Below are positions 57,015 to 64,000 of a stretch of DNA of 64,000 nt, piece after piece. The stretch's first letter is position 1; every line of letters begins with the position of its first letter. The stretch is taken from positions 1,742,501 through 1,806,500 of the forward strand of contig CP081098.1 of assembly GCA_025141015.1 (NCBI GenBank), given 5' to 3'. The notes under the pieces are model-generated. The model was given only the letters and a program-made list of their open reading frames with translations. It was not told the origin of the DNA and did not search any database. The translations under genes and the position numbers were made by a program. This DNA is from Rhodobacteraceae bacterium M382 (GTDB lineage: Bacteria > Pseudomonadota > Alphaproteobacteria > Rhodobacterales > Rhodobacteraceae).

Positions 57015-58399
57015 AAATCATACTCCCCGGCCTCGTCAACTTCAACGGTCACAATATCTCCAACGCTCAACCCTTCAACCCCCTCATCAATAAACAGGTT
57101 TCCGTCGATCTCGGGCGCGTCGGCTTTGGTGCGGCAGGTGGCTACCCCATCTTCGTCGATGTCATCCACAATCACATCCATGGTCTGACCGACTTTGGCT
57201 TCCAGCTTGGCTTCGGAGATGGCCTGGGCCTTTTCCATGAACCGGTCCCAACGCTCTTGTTTGACCTCGGCCGGGACATGGTCGGGCAGGGCATTTGAGC
57301 GGGCACCATCGACGTTTTCGTATTGAAAACAGCCAACGCGATCCAATTGGGCCTCGTCCATCCAATCCAACAGGTGCTGGAATTCAGATTCGGTTTCGCC
57401 CGGATAGCCGACAATAAACGTCGAACGCAGGGTGATATCGGGGCAGGTGGCGCGCCAGGCGGCGATTTCGTCCAGCGTTTTGGCCGAGGCCGCAGGGCGG
57501 GCCATGCGTTTCAGAACATCCGGGTGCGAATGCTGGAACGGGATGTCCAGATAGGGCAGCACCGCATTGTCCGGGTCCGCCATCAGCGGGATCAGCTCGC
57601 GCACATGGGGATAGGGATAGACATAGTGCAGCCGCACCCAAAGGTCGCTGGCTGGGCCCAATTTACCCAGCTCGCGCGCCAGATCGGTGATGTGGGAACG
57701 GACCTCTCCGTCTTTCCACGGGTTCAGATCGTATCTGCGATCCAGCCCATAGGCAGAGGTGTCCTGGGAAATCACCAACAGTTCACGCACGCCTGCTTCG
57801 ACCAGCTTTTCGGCCTCGCGCAGCACCGCATGGGCGGGGCGCGATGCCAACAGGCCACGCATGTCGGGGATGATGCAGAACTTGCACTTGTGGTTGCAAC
57901 CCTCTGAAATCTTTAGATAGGAGAAGTGGCGCGGTGTCAGGCTGACACCAGTTGCGGGCAGCAGATCGACAAACGGGTCCGGATCGGGCGGCACGGCGGC
58001 GTGCACCGCGTCCAGCACCTGTTCGTATTGATGCGGGCCGGTGACGGCCAGAATGCGCGGGTGGTGTTCACGGATGTAATCCGGTTCGGCCCCCAGACAT
58101 CCCGTCACAATAACCTTGCCGTTTTCCTTGAGCGCCTCGCCAATGGCATCGAGGCTTTCGGCCTTGGCGCTGTCGAGAAACCCGCAGGTGTTCACGATCA
58201 CCGCATCGGCACCGGCATAGTCGGGCGAGATCCCATATCCTTCGGCGCGCAGCCGGGTCAGGATGCGTTCGCTATCCACCAATGCTTTGGGACAGCCCAG
58301 GGAGACCATGCCCAGAGTCGGCTGATCCGGGCGCGGGGCGTCGCGCAGTTGCAGGCTGGGGGCGATATCGGGGCGCAGGTTGGGCGGGTTCGTGGTCAT
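56996..58399 (-). CDS. rimO: ribosomal protein S12 methylthiotransferase
   Basis: 467 residues, a radical-SAM enzyme that methylthiolates Asp of ribosomal protein S12. It has the UPF0004 domain ([15 protein letters not shown]), the radical SAM triad in [16 protein letters not shown] and a C-terminal TRAM domain. I start at MTTNPPNL (58399); 94 upstream codons lie across the AsmA start and are rejected. The stop overlaps the GTG start of the AT-rich gene. Confidence 0.95.
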   Translation of the reverse strand: MTTNPPNLRPDIAPSLQLRDAPRPDQPTLGMVSLGCPKALVDSERILTRLRAEGYGISPDYAGADAVIVNTCGFLDSAKAESLDAIGEALKENGKVIVTGCLGAEPDYIREHHPRILAVTGPHQYEQVLDAVHAAVPPDPDPFVDLLPATGVSLTPRHFSYLKISEGCNHKCKFCIIPDMRGLLASRPAHAVLREAEKLVEAGVRELLVISQDTSAYGLDRRYDLNPWKDGEVRSHITDLARELGKLGPASDLWVRLHYVYPYPHVRELIPLMADPDNAVLPYLDIPFQHSHPDVLKRMARPAASAKTLDEIAAWRATCPDITLRSTFIVGYPGETESEFQHLLDWMDEAQLDRVGCFQYENVDGARSNALPDHVPAEVKQERWDRFMEKAQAISEAKLEAKVGQTMDVIVDDIDEDGVATCRTKADAPEIDGNLFIDEGVEGLSVGDIVTVEVDEAGEYDLWGRQK

Positions 58400-58515
58400 G
58401 ACCGCCCCTATAGTATGGCAGGACACGCCTGCAAAGGGCCATGTGCCATTGCGCACGCTGGACCATGCGGTAATCTGATGCACAACAGGCAGGATTACAG
58501 GCAGGGAGACAGCCC

Positions 58516-60480
58516 ATGCGTTTGCTGGTTCGGATCGTTTTCGCCCTTGTGGCGGCCATCGCCGTGGTGATCGGCGCCCTTTTGGTGCTCCCCGGAGAGA
58601 AGATTGCGGCCATTGCTGCTGATCAGGTCGAAACCCAGACGGGACGAAAGCTGGAGTTTGACGGCAAGGTTGCGATTTCACTGTGGCCGGTTCTGGGGGT
58701 CAGGACCGGGCCGGTGCGTTTTGCCAATGCCGATTGGGCAGGGGTAGAGGCCCCGCGCATGCTGACGGCCCAGCGGGTGAATATCGGAGTCTCGGCACCA
58801 GACCTGCTGAGCGGAAATATCCGGATCAAGACGATCGATGTGGTGGAACCGGTCCTGCATTTGTCGACGCGTGCGGACGGGCAAGGCAATTGGGTGTTTG
58901 ACACCCAGGCTGTGGCCGGGGACGTGACGGGGGAAACAGCGGCCGAGGGGCAGCCCTCGGAATTGCCACTGGCGGTCGAGAACATCACGTTGCGAAGCGC
59001 CAGCCTGACCTATGCCGCTTTTGGCGCAGCCCCGATTGTACAGACAGATGTGGATCTTGATCTGCTGTGGCCGGATCCCCAGGGGACGGCCGATGTGAAG
59101 CTGACATTGCGCCCGGCCGGGGCTCCGGTGCAGATCGAGGCCGAAGTCGGAACTTTTGCAGGCTTTCTGAGCGGTGATGTCGCGTCCGTTGGGGCGACGG
59201 TGCGGACTGAGGGGGGGCGGGCGAGGTTTGACGGACGGGCGAGCATAGCCGGGAATGCAGCCGGCCGTCTGACCGTCGAAGCCCAGAAGCTGGCCCAAGC
59301 GATGCAGGCCCTGGGACTGGGCGACCCCGAATTTCCCCAAGGAGCCGGGCAAAGGTTTGTGCTGGGGACTGACATGACCTTTACCACCGACGGGCGGCTG
59401 TCCTTGCGCGACATGGTGGCCAAGCTGGATGAAAATGAACTGACGGGGGCGGCCGACATCCTGACCAGCGGTGTGCCGAATGTGACCGCACAACTCAAGG
59501 CGCAGCATCTGGATCTGTCCGCCTGGGCGGCCCCGGATGCGGGCGCGGCCATTGGGACGGATGGGCCCCCGACCCAGACGACGGGCTGGCCCACGGACAA
59601 ATTGGATGCCAGTGCGCTGGAACTGATGAATGGGACCATTGATTTGACGGTGGGTTCGCTGGATTTGGGAACCACGCAATTGGGGGCATCCAAGCTGACA
59701 TTGGGCATGGATCGCGCGCGCGCGGTTCTGACGATGGCACCGATGGCGATCTTTGGGGGAACGGTGACGGGGCAACTGATCGTCAACAATCGCAATGGGC
59801 TGTCTGTTGGCGGCAAATTGAACGCCGCAGATATTGCGCTGAATCAGGCCCTGACCCAGTTGGCCGACGTGAACAGCATCAATGGGCAGGCGCTGGCACA
59901 GCTGGAGTTTCTAGGGGTGGGCGAGTCTGTCGACGCCATCATGAAATCGCTCTCTGGCAAAGGATGGTTCGAAGTTGGCAAAGGGTTTTTCACCGGGTTC
60001 GATCTCGAAGAGCTGATGCGGAGCGGCCAGGGCAATGGTGGTTCGACCGTGTTTGACACGCTAACGGCCAGTTTTTCGATCCAAGGGGGCAATCTGAGCA
60101 ATCAGGATCTTTTGTTGCGTCTCAAGGGATATCGCGCCGAAGGAACTGGGCGGATCGGGTTGGGCGATCAGGATCTGGATTACCTGTTCACGCCCATTGC
60201 GGTGAATGCCAACGCGGGCAAGGGGCTTCGCATCCCGGTCCGGATCAAGGGGTCCTGGTGGGACCCCTCCATTCGGCCTGATTTGAGCGAAGCGCTGGAG
60301 GCCGATATCGAGGCCAAGAAGGATGAGTTGGAGGCGAAAGCCAAGGCCAAGGCAATCGAGAAACTGGAAGCGGAACTGGAAACGACGATTACCGAGGATC
60401 AGGACCTGGAAGAGCTGCTCAAGGATCAGTTGGAAGACAAGGCCAAGAAGAGCCTGTTGAAGTTGTTGGGAGCAGATTGA
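58516..60480 (+). CDS. AsmA-family protein
   Basis: 654 residues. One N-terminal membrane anchor ([24 protein letters not shown]) is followed by the AsmA domain ([30 protein letters not shown]) and a C-terminal AsmA-2 region, ending in a long charged coiled coil ([17 protein letters not shown]). AsmA proteins are chorein-related lipid-transfer or outer-membrane biogenesis factors. It is anchored in the inner membrane, facing the periplasm. It is divergent from rimO. Confidence 0.88.
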   Translation: MRLLVRIVFALVAAIAVVIGALLVLPGEKIAAIAADQVETQTGRKLEFDGKVAISLWPVLGVRTGPVRFANADWAGVEAPRMLTAQRVNIGVSAPDLLSGNIRIKTIDVVEPVLHLSTRADGQGNWVFDTQAVAGDVTGETAAEGQPSELPLAVENITLRSASLTYAAFGAAPIVQTDVDLDLLWPDPQGTADVKLTLRPAGAPVQIEAEVGTFAGFLSGDVASVGATVRTEGGRARFDGRASIAGNAAGRLTVEAQKLAQAMQALGLGDPEFPQGAGQRFVLGTDMTFTTDGRLSLRDMVAKLDENELTGAADILTSGVPNVTAQLKAQHLDLSAWAAPDAGAAIGTDGPPTQTTGWPTDKLDASALELMNGTIDLTVGSLDLGTTQLGASKLTLGMDRARAVLTMAPMAIFGGTVTGQLIVNNRNGLSVGGKLNAADIALNQALTQLADVNSINGQALAQLEFLGVGESVDAIMKSLSGKGWFEVGKGFFTGFDLEELMRSGQGNGGSTVFDTLTASFSIQGGNLSNQDLLLRLKGYRAEGTGRIGLGDQDLDYLFTPIAVNANAGKGLRIPVRIKGSWWDPSIRPDLSEALEADIEAKKDELEAKAKAKAIEKLEAELETTITEDQDLEELLKDQLEDKAKKSLLKLLGAD

Positions 60481-60560
60481 TCCACCTGTCCCCAAAGCAG
60501 GTTTCCAACGCCTTGAAAACCGCCGGGAGGTGGCTGTGGCACAGCGGGGATCTTAGGGGC

Positions 60561-60589
60561 AAAAAAGCCGGGCATAGTATTGCCCGGCT
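60561..60589 (-). terminator. terminator of the phosphomannomutase transcript
   Basis: AGCCGGGC and GCCCGGCT pair around an 8-base loop, and the minus strand continues into six T residues (the A run at 60561-60566). It lies about 50 bases past the stop at 60641. Confidence 0.88.
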
Positions 60590-60640
60590 CGATAATCGTC
60601 ACAGATCATTGCAGCGCGTCTGTGAGGACGCGCGCTATTT

Positions 60641-62137
60641 TCAGATCGTTTGATCGTAATCGCCAACCAGGGGTTCGGTCCGGATCACGGCATCAATGTC
60701 GTTGAAAATGGCCCGCATTTCCGCATCACTGTCCGAGCTTTCGCAGACGACCACCAGGTTGGGCGTGTTCGAGCTGGCCCGAACCAAGCCCCAGGACCCA
60801 TTGTCCAGGATCACCCGGGCACCATTCACGGTCACGACGTCCTTGATTGCACGTCCGGCGACGTGTTCGCCGGCCTCATGTTTGGCCACCAGCTTTTGCA
60901 CCAGCCGTTCCAACACCTGATACTTTTCGGTATCGGCGCAATAGGGGGACATGGTGGGAGTCGACCAGGTTTTGGGAAGCGCCTTGCGCAGGTCAGACAT
61001 GGACATGTCGGGATTGCGATCCATCAGCTTGCAGATTTCGACCGCGACCCGCATGCCACAGTCATATCCCCGCCCGATCGGCTCGGCCAGAAAGTAGTGT
61101 CCAGATTTTTCAAACCCGGCAAGCGCACCGATCTGTTTGACCCGGCGCTTCATGTGGCTGTGGCCGGTTTTCCAGTAATCCGCCGTCACACCGTTTTTCT
61201 GCAGCTCGGGGTCCGAAGCAAACAACCCGGTGGATTTCACATCGGCCACAAAGGTCGCATTCGGGTACAGCTTGGACAGATCGCGGGCCATGATCACGCC
61301 GACCTTGTCGGCAAAAATCTCTTCGCCTTCGTCATCGACCACACCACAGCGATCCCCGTCGCCATCAAAACCCAACGCCATATCAGCACCGGATGCTTTG
61401 ACGCTGGCGGACATGTCGTGCAGCATCTCCATCGCTTCGGGGTTGGGGTTGTAATGCGGGAAGGTGTAGTCCAGTTCGCAATGGCTGGGGACCACTTCGA
61501 CGCCCATGCGCGCGAAGAGTTCGGGCGCAAAGGCCGCGGCTGTGCCATTACCTGTGGCGCAGACCACTTTGAGCGGGCGGGACATTTTGAAATCGCCAAC
61601 CAGGTCGTCCAGATAGGCCTCTTTGACGCCATCGACAAATTCATAGGACCCACCCGGGCGGGTTTCGCCTTCGCCGTTCAGAACGATATCGCGCAACTCG
61701 TTCATTTCGTCGGGGCCGTGGGTCAGTGGGCGTTCAAAACCCATTTTGACCCCGGTCCAACCATTGGGATTGTGGCTGGCCGTAACCATCGCCACCGCAG
61801 GCACATCCAGGTGGAACTGGGCGAAATAGGCCATGGGCGACAGGGCCGGGCCAATGTCCTTGACCTGAATACCGGCCTGCATCAAGCCAATGATCAACGC
61901 TTGTTTGATGCTCAGCGAATAGTCGCGATAGTCGTTGCCCACTGCGATCACCGGTGCGATCCCGCGCCGCTGCATCTGGGTGCCCAGACCCAACCCCAGG
62001 GCAGTCATGCCCGGCAGGTTGATTTCATCGGGGTATTTCCAGCGCGCATCATATTCGCGAAACCCTGTGGGGGTGATCATCGGGTCGCGCAGAAAGCTCC
62101 AGGTGTTCGGCGTCACCGGCGAAGTAGGTTTGGTCAT
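60641..62137 (-). CDS. phosphomannomutase / phosphoglucomutase
   Basis: 498 residues of the alpha-D-phosphohexomutase family. The phosphoserine loop is TASHNPNGWTGVKMG near residue 120, the metal loop GFDGDGDRCG near residue 250, and the C-terminal phosphate-binding RASSNTPNL. It interconverts mannose/glucose 6- and 1-phosphates for polysaccharide precursors. It follows kdsA by 22 bases on the same strand, part of a capsule block. Confidence 0.93.
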   Translation of the reverse strand: MTKPTSPVTPNTWSFLRDPMITPTGFREYDARWKYPDEINLPGMTALGLGLGTQMQRRGIAPVIAVGNDYRDYSLSIKQALIIGLMQAGIQVKDIGPALSPMAYFAQFHLDVPAVAMVTASHNPNGWTGVKMGFERPLTHGPDEMNELRDIVLNGEGETRPGGSYEFVDGVKEAYLDDLVGDFKMSRPLKVVCATGNGTAAAFAPELFARMGVEVVPSHCELDYTFPHYNPNPEAMEMLHDMSASVKASGADMALGFDGDGDRCGVVDDEGEEIFADKVGVIMARDLSKLYPNATFVADVKSTGLFASDPELQKNGVTADYWKTGHSHMKRRVKQIGALAGFEKSGHYFLAEPIGRGYDCGMRVAVEICKLMDRNPDMSMSDLRKALPKTWSTPTMSPYCADTEKYQVLERLVQKLVAKHEAGEHVAGRAIKDVVTVNGARVILDNGSWGLVRASSNTPNLVVVCESSDSDAEMRAIFNDIDAVIRTEPLVGDYDQTI

Positions 62138-62159
62138 GTGAAATCTCGTGGCTTGAGGG

Positions 62160-62993
62160 TCAAATCTGAACTGGGTTGGCCTTGGCCAGCCGATCGAATG
62201 CCATCAGCGTATCGATCAGTTTGGGCATTTGATCAAGGTAGATCATATTGGGGCCGTCACAGGGGGCGTTGTCTGGATCCTGGTGGGTTTCCATGAACAC
62301 GCCAGCGACGCCGACAGACACGGCGGCGCGCGCCATGACGGGGGCGAATTCGCGCTGCCCGCCCGAAGAGCCGCCAAGCCCGCCGGGTTGGGCTACTGCG
62401 TGGGTGGCGTCCATGATGACGGGATGACCGGCGCGCGCCATTTCGGGCAGCGACTGCATGTCGACCACCAGGCGGTTATACCCAAAGCTGACGCCGCGTT
62501 CGGTCAGCATCACGTTGCCGTTGCCGGTGCTTTCGATCTTGGCCGCGACGTTGGCCATGTCCCAGGGTGCCAGGAACTGTCCCTTTTTCACGTTGACTGC
62601 AATGCCGGTTTCCCCGGCAGCCCTGAGCAGGGCGGTCTGACGACACAGAAAGGCCGGGATCTGCAGGATGTCACAGACCTGGGCGACCGGGGCGCATTGT
62701 TCCTTTTCGTGCACATCGGTGATGACGGGCACGCCGATGGTGTCCTTGACCGATTGCAGCACGGCAAGGCCGTTTTCCAACCCCAATGCGGGCGCTGCAT
62801 TGACCGAGGTCCGGTTGGCCTTGTCAAAAGAGCCCTTGAACACGAACTGCGCACCCGCGGCGTCGCAGGCTTCCTTGAGCGTGCCTGCGATCATCTGGGC
62901 ATGATCGGCGGATTCCAGCTGGCAGGGGCCGGCAATGATGGTCAGAGGGCGATCATTGCCGATCGTCAGGTCGGCGACTTGGATATGTTTCAT
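62160..62993 (-). CDS. kdsA: 2-dehydro-3-deoxyphosphooctonate aldolase (KDO 8-phosphate synthase)
   Basis: 277 residues, condensing arabinose 5-phosphate with PEP to KDO-8-P. The segments IAGPCQLES, FKGSFDKANRTS, DVHEKEQC, CRQTALL and VKKGQFLAPWDM are typical, and the metal ligand pattern includes Cys in GPCQ. KDO is needed for lipid A or for the poly-KDO linker of group 2-type capsules. Its position between an exporter gene and a hexomutase favours the capsule context. Confidence 0.95.
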   Translation of the reverse strand: MKHIQVADLTIGNDRPLTIIAGPCQLESADHAQMIAGTLKEACDAAGAQFVFKGSFDKANRTSVNAAPALGLENGLAVLQSVKDTIGVPVITDVHEKEQCAPVAQVCDILQIPAFLCRQTALLRAAGETGIAVNVKKGQFLAPWDMANVAAKIESTGNGNVMLTERGVSFGYNRLVVDMQSLPEMARAGHPVIMDATHAVAQPGGLGGSSGGQREFAPVMARAAVSVGVAGVFMETHQDPDNAPCDGPNMIYLDQMPKLIDTLMAFDRLAKANPVQI

Positions 62994-62996
62994 GGC

Positions 62997-64000
62997 TTAT
63001 TGAGTAACCTGTTCGCGAAGGATGGACGCGGTAAGCGAGAGCATCAGGTAAATACCCGAAAAGATCAGGAAAGCCAAAAGGGTATTCTCGAACTTGCGCG
63101 GATAGGACGGATCCTGGCTTGCGACCGGTGTCACCGAGGTGGTGAGATAGCGCACCTGCTTGTTGGCTTCCAACCTGGTGGTCTCGACCTGTTGCAGGGC
63201 CGATTGCAACATCATGTCACGGGTTGCCAGGTCGGCCTGGGCCATTTGTATCCCAATGGTCAACTGAGCCAGCGAGTTCTCTCCCTTGGACGCATCCAGC
63301 ATCTGGGCGTTCAATTGGGCGCGGACCGATCGAAGGCGGGCAATATCTGCTTTGGCCCCGGCCACTTTGGCCCGGTTCGGGCGGGCATTGTCCTGAAGGG
63401 CGGCCAGTTGCAGCTCCTTTTCTTGGAGCTGAACTTCGACAGAATCGATGCGACCGCGCAAACTGGCGATGACGCTTTCGGGGTCCAGGACGGATCCGCG
63501 CTGTTGAAGGTTGACCAAAGCATGTTGCGCCTCGCGTCGGGCCTGGGCCGCTTCCTCAAAGGCGCTGCGGGCTTCGCGCATCTGGTCTTCGCGTTTTTCC
63601 TCGCTCAATGCGTTTACCCGCTCTTCGGCATAAGAGATCAGATTGCGTGAAAACGTGGCTGCAACTTCGGGATCTGCAGCGGTCACTTCCATGCGAATGA
63701 CACCTTCGGTCGGGTCATAGCCAATCCTGACACGTTTGGAATACGTCCCATAGGTTTCTTCATTCGTTGGATTCGGGTTCAACCGTTGGATTGGATCGAT
63801 CCAATCCTGTGTGAAATGGTCCCGGAAACCGGCCTCTCGGTCCAGGCGCAGCATGGCGTCCTTGGATTCCAGATAGGCCTGCGTCGCGATCGAGTCCTGA
63901 CTGGTGGCAAATTGGGTGCCTGACAACAATCCACCAAACCCGGATGAGCCCCCGGATTCATTCTTGATGATCAGGAACTGGGATTTGGTCGAATACATCG
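62997..64000 (-). CDS. KpsE/Wza-type capsule export inner-membrane protein (partial)
   Basis: At least 334 residues; the N-terminus is cut by the window edge. MYSTKSQFLI at 63998 looks internal, because KpsE/CtrB proteins have such a segment after an N-terminal membrane helix. A long periplasmic coiled coil fills residues 110-270 (EEKREDQMREARSAFEEAAQARREAQ), and a C-terminal membrane helix (LLAFLIFSGIYLMLSLTASIL) precedes the stop. This is the polysaccharide co-polymerase of ABC-dependent capsule export. It runs four bases before kdsA. Confidence 0.82.
   Translation of the reverse strand, partial: MYSTKSQFLIIKNESGGSSGFGGLLSGTQFATSQDSIATQAYLESKDAMLRLDREAGFRDHFTQDWIDPIQRLNPNPTNEETYGTYSKRVRIGYDPTEGVIRMEVTAADPEVAATFSRNLISYAEERVNALSEEKREDQMREARSAFEEAAQARREAQHALVNLQQRGSVLDPESVIASLRGRIDSVEVQLQEKELQLAALQDNARPNRAKVAGAKADIARLRSVRAQLNAQMLDASKGENSLAQLTIGIQMAQADLATRDMMLQSALQQVETTRLEANKQVRYLTTSVTPVASQDPSYPRKFENTLLAFLIFSGIYLMLSLTASILREQVTQ

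Noticed and set aside
58400-58681. 94-codon N-terminal extension of rimO
   Set aside because: Overlaps the AsmA gene start and lacks UPF0004 similarity.
60650-63650. Long plus-strand frames antisense to the hexomutase, kdsA and exporter
   Set aside because: Opposite three recognisable genes; no independent motif.

Overview
The window looks like chromosomal DNA of an alphaproteobacterium of the Rhodobacteraceae, most likely the marine Roseobacter group. This is inferred from gene content, not from a marker tree: a fused sulfate adenylyltransferase/APS kinase, a groESL operon behind a CIRCE-type operator, methylmalonyl-CoA epimerase followed by a DUF1467 protein, a UbiK-like protein beside lgt, DUF1150 behind Hsp20, DUF2161, Hint-domain and DUF6455 proteins. 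Most genes are GC-rich, with short intergenic gaps and many 1-8 base start/stop overlaps. I see no tRNA, rRNA, CRISPR array, transposase or integrase.

Layout. 1-7100: prs, a DsbA-type isomerase and a hydrolase, then a minus-strand run of HAD phosphatase, MaoC, ribF, a CxxC zinc-cluster protein and threonine aldolase. 7100-13200: an M48 lipoprotein protease, Mn-pyrophosphatase, a TraB/GumN-like protein, DUF2161, an RsmJ-like rRNA methyltransferase of unusual composition, rpsU and a hydrolase. 13290-15525: heat-shock groESL with promoter, CIRCE and terminator. 15500-24000: GNAT, EamA, lipase, phnM, purK/purE, YdcH, Hsp20-DUF1150, PhzF and a GT10-like glycosyltransferase. 24200-33300: sat-cysC, RES, an RraB-like protein, trxB, a divergent Lrp regulator, a Hint protein, a 50-residue protein, pgeF, a MidA-like methyltransferase and lgt. 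33300-46200: ubiK, YbjN, proC, csaA, a 2-hydroxyacid dehydrogenase, tdk, an orphan small protein, carB, pabB/pabC and aspS. 46300-55100: a DUF1800/DUF1501 pair, a response regulator with a coupled 40-residue membrane protein, mce/DUF1467, an EI24 protein, a nitroreductase, DUF167, a second M48 lipoprotein, YigZ and three tandem DUF6455 paralogs. 55200-64000: a CDGSH protein, dgkA, an AT-rich membrane protein, rimO, AsmA, and the start of a capsule block (phosphomannomutase, kdsA, truncated KpsE-like exporter).

Most of the window is housekeeping: nucleotide supply (prs, purEK, tdk, carB), folate and flavin (pabB/pabC, ribF), protein quality control (groESL, hsp20, M48 proteases, trxB), translation (rpsU, aspS, rimO, rsmJ-like) and envelope (lgt, dgkA, AsmA, capsule export). 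The less explained parts are the three DUF6455 genes, the RES/RraB-like pair, the 40-residue protein coupled to the response regulator, the RsmJ-like gene, the AT-rich 300-residue membrane protein flanked by GC-rich hairpins, and several long perfect inverted repeats between genes. I found no clearly new multi-gene system. The DUF6455 triplet is the best candidate for one.
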